Positions 20,817 through 31,761 of a stretch of 64,000 nt of DNA are shown one piece after another (position 1 is the stretch's first letter; the number at the start of each line of letters is the position of its first letter). Position numbers and translations under genes: made by a program. The notes under the pieces were generated by a model. The model ran no database searches. It worked only from the letters and a program-made list of their open reading frames with translations, and was not told the origin of the DNA. Location of the stretch: positions 18,764,001-18,828,000 of the forward strand of contig NC_092340.1 in assembly GCF_046630445.1 (NCBI RefSeq), given 5' to 3'. Origin of the DNA: Rutidosis leptorrhynchoides (lineage: Eukaryota; Streptophyta; Magnoliopsida; Asterales; Asteraceae).

Positions 20817-21072
20817 CTCTACAGATTTGTTTTTTTAAGCTTTCACTAAAGTTTCATCTTGAAGATGATGAAGAGGATCTTTGTTGCAATCTTTTAAGAA
20901 ACTTTAGGACCAATCGTGTATTTTTGACTAACGGAGAGTTTAACAAATGTTAAGGCATGAACTAATTTGAGATGTTATTTGACATTTAAGGACGATTTAT
21001 GTAGTTTTGTTAATATAGGGACTATTTGAGAAAAAACTATAAACATATTTGGGTAATTTTGTAAAAAAATAA
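20817..21072 (-). repeat. right terminal inverted repeat of the MULE-like unit
   Basis: Inverted copy of 18136-18412. It ends only about 200 bp before the start codon of the phosphatase gene at 21281. Edges are approximate. Confidence 0.8.
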
Positions 21073-21280
21073 GTAAGGAGTTAGTTAACGTACGGATAAA
21101 AGGTGGTTAAGCAACGAAAAACAACCCATGCGCCATTTTTAACAACCACTCCAAATCGAAATCCTACAAAAATCAACAAATTAATCAAATCAGATTCAAT
21201 GATTCAAATCACCCAAATTCAATCTCTTATCTCTTAATCAACAACAAAATAAAACCTAATTTCTTCAATTCCATAAAAAA
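21073..21280 (+). promoter_or_regulatory. 5' region and probable 5' UTR of the phosphatase gene
   Basis: Only ~208 bp separate the inverted repeat from the ATG. GGATAAAAGG at 21094 is the only TATA-like word I see. From ~21165 the sequence is a C/A-rich, G-poor tract typical of plant 5' UTRs, ending AAAAAAATGTCG around the start codon. Confidence 0.45.
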
Positions 21281-21952
21281 ATGTCGAATCATCTTCGAGC
21301 CGTAACCCTAACGCACGTGCGTTACGAAAAAGGCGATCAATTAGGTCATTTTTTAGCGTGGATTTCATTAATCCCAGTTTTCATAACATTTGGTGGATTC
21401 ATTTCACATTTCATATTTCGCCGTGAATTACAAGGCATGTTTTTCGCATTAGGGTTATTAATTTCACATTTAATTAGCGAATTAATCAAATTGTCCGTTA
21501 AAGAAGCCCGACCCGAAACATGTATCCTTTTAGAAAGCTGTGATTCACATGGTTGGCCATCAAGTCATTCACAATACATGTTTTTCTTTGCTATTTATTT
21601 TACTTTATTAACTTATAAAAAATATGGGATTATTTTAAGAAGACAAATGTGGGTTGCATTTGTTGTTATTTGGCCATTAGCAATACTTACAATGTATTCT
21701 AGGGTTTATTTAGGGTACCATACTATTGGTCAAGTGTTTGCTGGTGCTAGTCTTGGGTTCACTTTTGGTGGGGTGTGGTTTTGGGTTGTTAATGGTAAGA
21801 TTAAAGGGTCGGTTTTTCGGGCGATTGAGGAAAGTTCGGTTGGGCGGTTGTTTTATATTAAAGATACTTCGCATATACCGAATCTGTTGGAATTTGATTA
21901 TGAGAATGCGAGAGCTGCACGAAGGCATCCATCGTATAAGCGAGCGGAGTGA
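21281..21952 (+). CDS. DOLPP1: dolichyldiphosphatase (PAP2 superfamily), 223 aa, intact
   Basis: The protein carries the three phosphatase motifs of the PAP2 superfamily: K70-X6-R77-P78 (KLSVKEARP), P93-S-S-H96, and S140-R141-X5-H147 with Gln at 151 where most PAP2 enzymes have Asp. The Gln variant and the segment SRVYLGYHT are typical of dolichyl-diphosphate phosphatases. About five hydrophobic helices (roughly 24-45, 52-69, 98-112, 122-138, 150-171) fit an ER membrane protein. The known family reaction is removal of one phosphate from dolichyl diphosphate on the lumenal side of the ER, recycling the lipid carrier for N-glycosylation. The length is close to that of animal DOLPP1 (about 238 residues). 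The ORF is a single exon with a good ATG context and no damage, so I take it as a functional gene, or less likely a recent retrocopy. Confidence 0.9.
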   Translation: MSNHLRAVTLTHVRYEKGDQLGHFLAWISLIPVFITFGGFISHFIFRRELQGMFFALGLLISHLISELIKLSVKEARPETCILLESCDSHGWPSSHSQYMFFFAIYFTLLTYKKYGIILRRQMWVAFVVIWPLAILTMYSRVYLGYHTIGQVFAGASLGFTFGGVWFWVVNGKIKGSVFRAIEESSVGRLFYIKDTSHIPNLLEFDYENARAARRHPSYKRAE

Positions 21953-22135
21953 TGCAAGAATAAATTTTAGGTATGCTTGTCTTTTGTTGTTTGTAAAACA
22001 ATGTAGGTACGTTTGCAATTTGAAATGCTTCAGTTATCATGATAATTGCACCTTTTCTTTTAGCTAAAATGACCTTTGACCTATATATCCAAATCACTCA
22101 AAATGTGAATTACTCTTGTTTTGGATTAGCACTTT
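21953..22135 (+). other. probable 3' UTR and downstream flank of the phosphatase gene
   Basis: AT-rich sequence without a clear canonical poly(A) signal; TGTAAAACAATG near 21991 and TTTGTAAA are weak candidates. No other feature. Confidence 0.4.
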
Positions 22136-22310
22136 TAGTGGCGGAACTTGAACCCGACTCGAGATGGGGCGAAACTAATGGATACGAGATAAACATTATA
22201 AAAAAACCTTATTTTTTTTTTTGTAAAAAAACATTTTCTTAATTTAATTTTTTTCCCGAAATCGAGCCGGCGCAGATACCCCTTTATCCTATATATGTTC
22301 CGCCTACTCT
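22136..22310. mobile_element. hAT-like MITE, second copy
   Basis: It begins TAGTGGCGGAACTTGAAC and ends near GTTCCGCCTACT, matching the ends and several inner words (GATGGGGCG, GCAGATACCCC) of the element at 18754-18947. Its right end has a one-base insertion, and I could not define the target duplication. Confidence 0.7.
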
Positions 22311-22680
22311 AATTAGTGTTGTGGACCCCACATTTGTGGGGCAAGGGAAAAAGAAATTAATGGTGTAAGTATCATGAATTTCGGAAGCAATAAGTTGGAG
22401 AGTCCGTGGAGGTTGTGAATGGAAGAAGGTACGTGTGTGTTTTGGGAATGAAGATTAGATAATAATAATAAATTAGGTTAAGAGGAATGTCGTACCTCTT
22501 TTGACCAATTGGAACATGCAAATTGTAAGTCGTTATTTGGGCTAGTTTACCGTATATGGGTTATAACGGGTCGGATCAAAGGGTCATTTGGTTTATAAAG
22601 TGGTTAGTAGGCTAATTGGTCAATCATAATGACTTACATCATTTAGCATGTAGACAATTTCTGGATGTAGCAAATTAGTA
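22311..22680. other. intergenic, nothing recognised
   Basis: No ORF, repeat or RNA gene could be supported here. A short inverted repeat surrounds CCCCACATTTGTGGGG at 22328-22343. Confidence 0.4.
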
Positions 22681-22929
22681 CTCCTTCCGTCCCAAATCTA
22701 TTGTATCCGGATAAAAAATAAACAGTTTAAGAAATAGTGACTGACACATGTACTATTTTCTTATCTTTCCGGTCTTACCCTTTACATTTTATCTACTTTT
22801 TTGTTTTACACATATAAAGTATGAGTACAAAAAAACTTTATCACATTATTCTTATTCATTTGTGGAAATGGACGACTAATGACATCCAAAAAATGAATAC
22901 TAGACGATACAATTGTGACGGAAAGAGTA
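22679..22929. mobile_element. Stowaway-like MITE, second copy
   Basis: The ends CTCCTTCCGTCCCAAATC (22681) and GTGACGGAAAGAG (to 22927) are inverted and flanked by TA. Inner arms TTGTATCCGG / CTAGACGATACAA also pair. About 247 bp, non-coding; related to but distinct from the copy at 17851. Confidence 0.82.
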
Positions 22930-25797
22930 GGTTAAGTTGTGGGCCTTAGGTAAATGGATAAGATTTATTTTATTCGGTCTCTTTGGGTAGGGTGAGTATT
23001 TTTTACTCGAAATGAACAATACCTAATAACTAATTTATTCCATGAGCGTTTTCGACCCTTTACTTGGCCACCATAAGATATATGTTGCTACTGAAGTTTA
23101 AAGTTCAAACCTAAGACTTCTTATGGGGATAAAATTTTCCCATACCTTTCGAGTTAAAATAATGGGTAAAATTGAGACGATTTGAGAGGGATTGTGTTGG
23201 CTTACCCCTGTTTTTATTTTTTCTTCGCCATTTTTTAAACCACATTTATGTTATCTACAGATATAAGCAAAAGCTCAAGATCAGATTACAAATATCATAA
23301 AAGTAGGACATTATTAGAACGAGGACACGTTGCATGCCTACTGCAGTGACTTTGCATAATCGAGGTATGAGAAAATTGAAGCAGCTGCTTGTGCCAGAAA
23401 TGGTGCTTATATCAAGATTTTCATTTGGCTATGTAATGAAATAAGAAGTAGGAAACAATTTTCACTTGTAATAACTCTAATTATCAGTTTATAAAGTAGG
23501 CCTCTTCTCCTAACTGAATATACATACATTTAAAGCTGCTATTTGGTTTTACAAACTCATGATTAGGCAAAAAATGTTTGTGCCTTATGTTGTTTGGGTA
23601 TGCCTGGAAAAATATGGGTACATTAGTGATGGGATCAAATATAAGTCACTAATACGAACAGTAACAACTCATCCAACATCAGTTTCGAAAAAAGTGTGAA
23701 TTTAAGATTAAAGTTGTGGCTAACATAATATCCATCCCATCATGGTTTTTAGTTGAAATATGAAGTTTTTTTATTAGTTCATTGCATTAGCTTTCGGCTG
23801 ATACTATGAATCATTTGAATTCATGATCACTAGAATATTTTGAATTCACCGGTTCCATCGTTCTCTAAAATTAAAAATTTCGAGTTACTAGTATTTTATG
23901 AATTGTAGAGTTAATTATAGCGGTTAGGTGCATTAATACATTTCAAAGCATGGGTCCCTAAATATGAAAGATTGCATGTCGATCCAACTGTTGTGTTTGG
24001 ATGAGAACACAACAAAGTATTCACATTATTAGCATTATGGGCAAGTAGGGCAACGAAAGGATAAGACTTGTATTCATGTTGATTTATAGAGAATGTCTTG
24101 CATACTTAAAAACATACTACTAATAAAAAGGATATTGGCTGTAGCTAATGATCATAATACAATTGTATATAGCGGTTATACGTTGACTTTATAATAACAG
24201 TTACTTATGTTACTCATGTGTACAATAGTTTTACGCATGTTAACTAGACTCTCGTTAAAAAAATCCAATAAAAAGAATCAATAGGGGTGTCAATGCGAAG
24301 AACAATTGTGTTTTTTAAGTAATCGTCCCCTATACTAAAATAAAAACAATTTGAACAATAACTGTTAACTTCATCATGACGTCATTTAATTCAAAACTCA
24401 TACTCTGTATATACGGAAATTGCTAATGACAGCCTTTAGTGATGTCGTTAACGTGCATTAAATGATTGTACATGGCAATTATCTTTTAATTTTTAAATGG
24501 CGATTATCGAGTTTATAACACTGACATCCCTATTGACCATCGTTAGCGAAAAACTTATACTATATGATAAACTTAAAACTAATATTTGGTTATTACGGAG
24601 GGCGATGACCCGATCATATACAGAAAGTCACATTTCATGTTCACTATCTACACCCGTTAGGAGAAAACCTCAGGGTATTGCATCCAAGGAAAACCCCGAA
24701 GGGAATTCGTTAAGAGGAAACCTCGTGATATTGCACCAAAGAAAAGCCACCGGGGAACCATACTAGATATGAGCATAATCCACCATTGGCAAGAGGAACC
24801 TCTAGAGGACTTCATAACCAATTGCAAAGTAAATTATATTTTGAAAATTCCTCAATTGAGGCTCGAGACCTCTCGAACACCCAAAAAAGAACGGTAACCA
24901 CTCATCTAAAGTATAAAATTAGGCTTTACTGATGTTGTTCGATATCTTATGGACCACAACTATAACTAGGCCATGTCTAAGAATACCTACAAAAGGACTA
25001 ATCTCATAACATCGATGTAAGCTCAACCACCTTAGTTGACATTTTGGACCCACTATTAAAGCCCATTATTAGTTTTTCTTCGACGTATTGACTATTCAGA
25101 GTTCAGACCCGTCTTTATGAAAGAAATATTAACTTCCATTTATTAAACGGTTGTTTGGTTTTGATTATATCATTCATGGGTTTCTAATAACATCTGGTCT
25201 CTTTTAATCACTTAGTTATAAAATTGTGATGACTCCATGAACAAATGATAAACATTAGTAGCACAAATTCATTCCTTCAATATAAAATGAAATATATTCT
25301 TCTCAACTGCGTTTGGTTCACACAGATTCGTGATATTCGATAATTTTATAATATCGGTTATATTTGAAGTATGCTTGGTTCAATATTAATTGAATTGAAA
25401 ACACCAAATTCCTTCGATGAATTTCAATTAAAATTCATTTTAATTAGTTACGGATTACGAAGTTATTGGTGATTTTAGTGTCATCGGCCATTTTGTGTGA
25501 TAATGTGATTTACTTGAGATAAATGAATCTCGAGTTAAGCTTTATAACAAGTTAGGAGAGTGTGGAGTACAAGCTTGTTTAAGGTAACTAGAGTCATCTA
25601 ATTGAAAGGCTGTGTTTGTTAGTTGATGTCTTTTTGGCCAAAAGACATAACTAATCATGAAATGGTGTAAGCTTTCATGGAATTGTGTAACCATTCATGG
25701 TACCTTTACATTAAAATTTATAACCTTTCATGGACACCTCTTAGCCAAAAAGTGTGATCATTCATGATACCCTTTAGCTAAAAGGTGCAACTTTTCA
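22930..25797. other. intergenic DNA, no gene recognised
   Basis: About 2.9 kb without a convincing ORF. The frame at 24497-24766 (89 codons) has no family features and its second half consists of repetitive GAGGAAACC-like words. Repeated TTTCATGG / ATTCATGG words occur around 25670-25775. I see no tRNA, rRNA or clear transposon end. Confidence 0.4.
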
Positions 25798-26355
25798 TAC
25801 TCTATTAATTTGTAGGATAATATGTGTTAGTGAGTTAAGAATCAATGACCGGATTGATACTAGAATCGTGTAAACACTTTCTTAATAGAATATTTGGGAA
25901 TCGAGACTGAGGCGAATCTGTGAAAAAAAGACTCTCAAATCGGTGTGACGTTTGAAGGATTGGTTCTCAAGTGATGTACCATTTCATTATGGTCATTATG
26001 AAAGGTTGCAACACTTCGTTGCACTTTTTAACCCATTATAGATATATGGATTTATTTTCAAATGAAGGGTTAGACATTTTGTTACAAGTTTTGCTCCAGA
26101 TTTTGGACATTACTTACTCACTTTCAACATTCAAACTTCCATGTTATATAATCTACAATTGCAGAGAACCAATATTCTTATAATCAGGAAAAAAAGATTG
26201 TTCATACTAGTCTTATCTTAATAGTAATTTCGTGTAACCCATGACTAAGTGAATTGATATACACTATTAAAAAGTGTTTATACGATTCTAGTATCAATCC
26301 GGTAATTAATTCTTTACTCACTAACATCTATTTTCCTAGTAGTACTCTATCATTT
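25798..26355. repeat. inverted repeat, arms ~90 bp, loop ~375 bp
   Basis: The left arm (about 25798-25890) contains GTTAGTGAGTTAAGAAT and CCGGATTGATACTAGAATCG. The right arm (about 26265-26355) contains CGATTCTAGTATCAATCCGG and ATTCTTTACTCACTAAC. The pairing is close to perfect over 20-base blocks. It could be a MITE of unknown family; the ends are unclear. Confidence 0.6.
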
Positions 26356-26384
26356 TATTCGTTATTTAAGTTATTTACCTTATA

Positions 26385-26452
26385 TACTATTAGCCGACCG
26401 AGATTTGGTCGTTATATACTATTAGTCGACCGAGATTTGGTCGTTTTAGTTT
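26385..26452. repeat. tandem duplication of a ~34-bp unit
   Basis: TATACTATTAG(C/T)CGACCGAG followed by ATTTGGTCGTT occurs twice in direct succession. Confidence 0.8.
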
Positions 26453-26479
26453 TAAATGATCGTCGTTTTGCGTTTGCGT

Positions 26480-27005
26480 TCACACTATAAACGGTCTCTC
26501 AATTTTCGCTCAAATTACACAACGACCCCTCAACTTCACACTTTTCAGAGGTACAAAATGTAAATATATAATTTTATTAAAATAAAATAAACTTACTCCA
26601 CCCAAATTTATAACGGGCCGTATCTTCTCGCTCGGGACGAGTTAAATTTTTCCGAGACCACCGTTCAACTCGAAAAAATCTCACGAACCCAACGGGACTA
26701 CCTATACGCGAAACGGACATCGTTAAAAAAATACTAAATAACGGTCCCTATATGCTCGCTCGGTGCGAGTTAAATTTTTCCGAGACTGCCGTTCAACTCG
26801 AAATAATTTTACGAACACAACGCGACTAACTATACGCGAAACGGACACCGTTAAAAAAAACTAAATATTTCAGGCTATATTACGTACATATACATACACG
26901 TCCAACAAACAACTCAACCTACTAGATATATTAGGTACCAAACAACGTATATCCAAACTCGACCGCGCGTCAACCGCAGCAACGCGCGATCGAATTTTTC
27001 CCTAG
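26480..27005 (+). mobile_element. non-autonomous Helitron-like element, copy 1 (3' end at CTAG)
   Basis: The 3' end has a hairpin CGCGCGT (26964-26970) / ACGCGCG (26982-26988), then 13 bases and CTAG at 27002-27005 followed by T, which fits the CTRR-T rule of Helitrons. The body shares with copies 2 and 3 the words GTTCAACTCGAAATAATTTT, ACGAACCCAACGC and ATACGCGAAACGGACA, and holds an internal ~120-bp tandem duplication (about 26625-26870). The 5' end is a guess. Confidence 0.5.
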
Positions 27006-27640
27006 TTATATACATTTATAATTATAATAATTATTATATTATTTATTGATAAAATGAAAATTTATGTGCGTGGTACATGTAATTCAATTCTTTTATGTCG
27101 GCTTTATGTTGTGTCACGAACAACAAACCCAAATATGTTTCAAACTCATTAGCAAGTTAGTAAATTTTTGGATAGGGCGTGTTTGGCGTTTAGGTTATAT
27201 GAAAACGGTTATTTTTATTAAAAAAAAAAAAAAATTATACACCAACTTAGTTATTTGTCATTATTTTTAACCATTTATTTAACCGACTTAAGATAAACTA
27301 TCTATCACTGGACATAACACCTTTATATATCAAAATATCTATCACTGGACTAAATTGAAATGATTAGCAAGCTAAAAGTAGTGCCAATGGCACTTCGTTG
27401 TCACTTCCCTCGCCATGTGCCCTAGGATACCAATGGCATGACGGGTGTTCTTATCCGTCCTCATGTATTTCATGCAACATGTCGTGATTATTATTTAGCT
27501 TTAAAGATGAAAGTTTTTATATTTTTTTGTACAATAATTTTAATAAACTTAATATTGTTTTCTAAAGAGTTATTTATTATTTATACATATAATAAAAGAA
27601 ATGCAAGTTTTGGTCATTTGACAAACCCAAAACGACAAAG
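27006..27640. other. intergenic between Helitron-like copies
   Basis: No gene supported. There is a short duplication of CTATCTATCACTGGAC (about 27299-27314 and 27330-27345) and A-rich runs. Confidence 0.4.
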
Positions 27641-27649
27641 GTAAACACC

Positions 27650-28139
27650 AAATAAATGCCCCCAAACTTTGAACAAAGTGCAATTTCAACCCCCAAAACT
27701 AGGGGTAAAAAACGTAATATTGTTATTTTAATTAACAAACTTCACCCAAATGTTTAACGTGCCATATCTTCTTCCTCGATGCGCGTTAATTTTTTTCCCG
27801 AGTCCAGCGTTCAACTCGAAATAATTTTACGAACCCAACGCAACTAATTATACGCGAAACGGACAAAAACGCTAAATACTTCGGACCATCTTCCATACAT
27901 ATACATACACCTATAATAAACAACCCAAACTACCTACGTCATATCGATGATTTCGTTTCCCTTTTTTACGCAATCTTCATGGCGTTAAAAACGCACAGAC
28001 CATTAGGTATACTAGGTACTAACCACATGTATCTAAGCACACCCGTAGCAAACCGTTTTTAATTCTGTAAATAAATAACGCTACGTTAACCATGAATATG
28101 CAACCCAAAATACCCCGCGGCATCGCGTGGTCACTTTTA
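27650..28139 (+). mobile_element. non-autonomous Helitron-like element, copy 2
   Basis: It shares with copy 3 the 3' end CCCCGCGGCATCGCG, followed by CACTTTTAATAG here against CACTTTTACTAG in copy 3, so the CTAG terminus is mutated. The inner block around GTTCAACTCGAAATAATTTT and the start near CCCCCAAACTTTGAACAA are also shared. The 5' boundary is approximate. Confidence 0.5.
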
Positions 28140-28600
28140 ATAGTTTATTAATATTGTGGGTGTTAACAAATATTGTAGGTGTTAATATTTTTTTTAGAAA
28201 GTATGTCATGGACACTGGCAAGTCTACCTTAGTGACGGTGGGGTTCTCGGACCTCACTACTTTAGAAATTCTTATTAAAATGTATTGTTCAAATTTTATA
28301 TGATATTACTAAATTTAACTATAGTACTGCATATATTTATATGATGCATGGTTTTTTGAGGTAAACAACCACTAATGTATCTTTCAAATTTTAGCTTCGA
28401 AATTTTTGTTGGGATCCATTGAATTTTCATTTTCAATTCGCCACTAATCATGGATAACAATGACACCGTCCTCATTTTGTCCTGCAAGGAAGTTTGAGGA
28501 AGTGATGATGTTACGTTGATGTAACAGTTCATTTTAAGAGATAATTTACGGATAGTTGTGAGTCGTCTAATAAATTTGACTAATTACAAAGACTTATTAT
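28140..28600. other. intergenic, nothing recognised
   Basis: AT-rich with no supported ORF or repeat; a minus-strand frame of 78 codons at 28296-28532 has no family features. Confidence 0.4.
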
Positions 28601-28704
<104 letters not shown>

Positions 28705-28732
28705 AAAAAATACTTATTGCTATAGTATATAA

Positions 28733-29090
28733 CTAGTAAAAGTGACCCGCGCGATGCCGCGGGGTATTTCGAGTTGCATATCATAGCTGACGTAAAAAAA
28801 CGCTTTGCTACGGTTGTGTTTGAATACACGGGGTTAGTACATAGTATACATAATGGTATGTTTTTGAAAAACGTCCGTTTCGTGTATAGTTAGTTGCGTT
28901 GGGTTCGTAAGATTATTTCGAGTTGAATGGTGGCGTCGGAAAAATTAAACGCGGGCCGAGCGAGAAGATATGCTCCGTTAAAAATTTGGGTGGAGTGTAT
29001 TAATTAGAATGAGGATTTGACGGTTTACACCCATGTTTCGGGGTTTGAAATTGCATATTGTTCAAAATTTGGGGGAGAATCTTTTTTTTT
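28733..29090 (-). mobile_element. non-autonomous Helitron-like element, copy 3 (minus strand)
   Basis: On the - strand the sequence ends CCCCGCGGCATCGCGCGGG, CACTTTTA, CTAG and then T (CTAG at 28733-28736), a GC hairpin followed by CTRR-T as expected of a Helitron 3' terminus. The body repeats the GTTCAACTCGAAAT and CGAAACGGAC words of copies 1 and 2. The 5' end near 29090 is approximate. Confidence 0.55.
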
Positions 29091-29105
29091 TTTTTGGTCT
29101 TGTTG

Positions 29106-29170
29106 TTTGGTTTTGGTTTTTTGTCCAAAACTACCAAATCCCTCATAGGGTTTAGTACATAAGGGGTTTT

Positions 29171-29210
<40 letters not shown>

Positions 29211-29275
29211 GTTTTGGTTTTTTGGCCAAAACTATCAAATCCCTCATGAGTTTAGTATATAAGGGTAATACTATA
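29106..29275. repeat. ~60-bp direct duplication around a poly-T tract
   Basis: The stretch TTTGGTTTTGGTTTTTTG with CCAAAACTA and CAAATCCCTCAT occurs at 29106-29165 and again at 29208-29267, separated by about 39 T residues (29172-29209). Confidence 0.85.
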
Positions 29276-29302
29276 CTTTAGCTTAAAAAAATATATTTTT
29301 GT

Positions 29303-29305
<3 letters not shown>

Positions 29306-29344
<39 letters not shown>

Positions 29345-29366
29345 CATAATAATAATAATAATAATC
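29306..29366. repeat. (TAA)n microsatellite
   Basis: About 20 units of AAT/TAA with two C interruptions, inside the presumed copia LTR. Confidence 0.9.
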
Positions 29367-30960
29367 ATATGAATAGTCAATTTTGGTGCATACATATAGG
29401 GTGTGTTTGGCGTGTAGCTTATTAGAGCTTATGGAAGTTTATGGGAGCTTGAGCTTATGATTTTAATAAGCTCCAAGTCATAAGCTTCGTTTGGTAGTCA
29501 AAAAAAGTAGAGCTTATGAAAATCATAAGCTCTGAAAAAAGAAGCTACTTGTAGTAGCTTATGAAAAAAAAGTAGAGCTTATGAACTGAAAAAAGAAGCT
29601 CCAGCTAGTTTACCAAACATTTATAAAAAATAATAAGCTCCAGCTATAAGCTCCAGCTCCAGCTACTTTAGTGTGACGATCGCTCCAAATCCATATGGAC
29701 GAATACGTCATTCATCGATTTCATTGCGAGGTATTTGACCTCTATATGATACGTTTTATAAACATTGCATTCTTTTGAAAAGGTATACCACAAATGAATA
29801 TTTAAATCCAAGGTTTTTGACATCTGATGATTTCTACATATAGACAATCACCGTAAATAATAGTTTACAATAATACATCCGTTGACAATGCAGTCAAAAT
29901 ATATACATGATGATGGTTTTGTGAATGCAACGTTTTCTTGAATAAAGCATGTATGACTCCATACACAAAGCTTGTCTAACATATAAGCAAACAGCGGAAG
30001 ACTTCTAGGGAACCTGAGAATAAACATGCTAACAAGTGTCAACACAAAGGTTGGTGAGTTCATAGTTTTAATGTTATGCATAATCTGTACATAAAGATGG
30101 ATCACAAGATTTCAGTTGTTTCATCCAGAAACGTTTATCAAAATATTCTACAAGATTGAGCACCCTAGTAACTAAGCTTTAACGTCTATATAATAAGTAC
30201 CCCTGTTTTAACATACATGCAACCAACATGTACAATACACACAAACCAACGTGTACTAACCTCAAATAGCATACGTCTGTTTTATAGTTCAGGCTAGGGT
30301 TTCTATACCTGGAACAGACGGGGATGTCAAGCCCTATGGATCCATATACAACTATTCGCGTCCACCAGTTCTTATAACCGGCAGCTACTAGTTACCAAAG
30401 CTAAGGGATTTTCGGTTCAAACTCAGTGTAGAATTTAGTATGTACTTGTGTCCATTGCGTTTAAAATAAAGTGCATGTATTCTCAGCTCAAAAATATAGA
30501 TTGTAAAAGCAATTAAAAAGGGAGCAAATGAAACTCACCTTAGCAGCACATAAGGTCATTCATCGAAATGTGACCGAAACTCGGAATGAAAAATAACCGT
30601 AGATCTCAACGTATCAATATTGAAATTCAATATTGCAGGAAAGTAGGTAGACGCAACAGAGATGATAAACACTAGGTTTGACTTGCGAATATTACCCATA
30701 ACCTCCATAGCCATAACCCATAATTTCCTTAGCTCTATCCCGTTCAAAAAGTTTGTTTTAAAATCGTGTGAACAGAACCTCGTCGTAGTATTTTATGTAT
30801 AAATAATAATAATACTAATACTACTAATAATAATAAGATTAATAATATTATTATTAATCTTAATAATAATAATAATAATATAAATAATAATTATAATACA
30901 GAGAAGGAAGATAGAAAGAAGAGGAACGAATGATGCACAAACTGAAACGAATTTGCTCGA

Positions 30961-31035
30961 TTTATAATTATGGCCAGACACACACTGCCATGCGATCACA
31001 TGGTTTCTGTGTGTAATGCCATGCGATCGCATGGC
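30961..31035 (-). promoter_or_regulatory. solo-LTR promoter: two palindromes upstream of a TATA box
   Basis: GCCATGCGATCGCATGGC (31018-31035) is a perfect 18-bp palindrome. CCATGCGATCACATGG (30988-31003) is the same motif with one change. On the - strand they precede TATAAAT (tail at 30960-30966) by 21 bp, and a pyrimidine-rich stretch follows. This is the same geometry as in the Athila LTR promoter, with unrelated palindromes. Confidence 0.6.
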
Positions 31036-31691
31036 CTAGGATACCAGCTCATATTCGTTTAACATTTTGCTTGTCGACATAATATATAATTATATATAAT
31101 ATATTTAATTTATATAATTAATTATATATTATATTAAATTCACGTGCATAGTTTACTTGTAATTTTTGGTCCGATGACTCGTACGTTGTCACTCGACTTA
31201 TGTCCCGATTCTGGTTTCTCGAACGCATTTTCGTACACTTAGAAAACTAGCACTTTACGTTTTGCGACGTGTACCTTTATTAATAATTAGACTTAAATTA
31301 TCCATAAATTATATTACTTGAAATATAACTTGATCGCTCGAGTGTTTTGGTCATTTGCTTCTATATATCGACGTCTCGTTATTTACTAATATATATTTAA
31401 TAATATTATTTTAAATTAAATCGTTTTAAGATTAAGTTAATATTTTATTTTATCACCTTGTAAAAAATATATATACATTTTCATTTTGAAATAGTATTTC
31501 ACTGTAGCAAAGTTTTTTACTGTAGCAAATAGTGATTTTTGAAAACACTGTAGCTTTTTGGGTACTGTAGCAATTCGAAAATACTGTAGCAAATTAGTGT
31601 TTTACTTGTTCATCTTAAACGTTTTAGTTAACTTATCTAAATATCAATCGAATCAATAATCGAATGTTACTATCGTTTACTAAATAACTTG

Positions 31692-31695
<4 letters not shown>

Positions 31696-31756
<61 letters not shown>
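31696..31756. repeat. (AT)n microsatellite in the solo LTR
   Basis: About 60 bp of alternating AT. Confidence 0.95.

Positions 31757-31761
<5 letters not shown>

Larger units (their letters stand above)
18136..21072. mobile_element. long-TIR DNA transposon (MULE-like) enclosing captured desaturase exons
   Basis: The segment at about 18136-18412 recurs inverted at about 20817-21072; by eye the arms are about 85% identical over ~260 bp, running from near AAATTGCCCAAAT at the outer end to the CATCTGTAGA stretch inside. Between the arms are four exons of an omega-3 desaturase on the - strand, a hAT-like MITE, a SINE and a foldback MITE. Long TIRs with a captured genomic gene fragment and no transposase match a Pack-MULE. 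I could not fix the outer ends; A-rich AAAAAATA occurs on both sides and may be, or hide, a target duplication. Confidence 0.6.

Noticed and set aside
23230-23470. Possible last exon of a gene (GAAGCAGCTGCTTGTGCCAG region)
   Set aside because: A short frame and exon-like composition only; no recognisable protein and no other exons found.
24497-24766. 89-codon frame in intergenic DNA
   Set aside because: Second half consists of repeated GGAAACC-like words, no domain and no promoter evidence.
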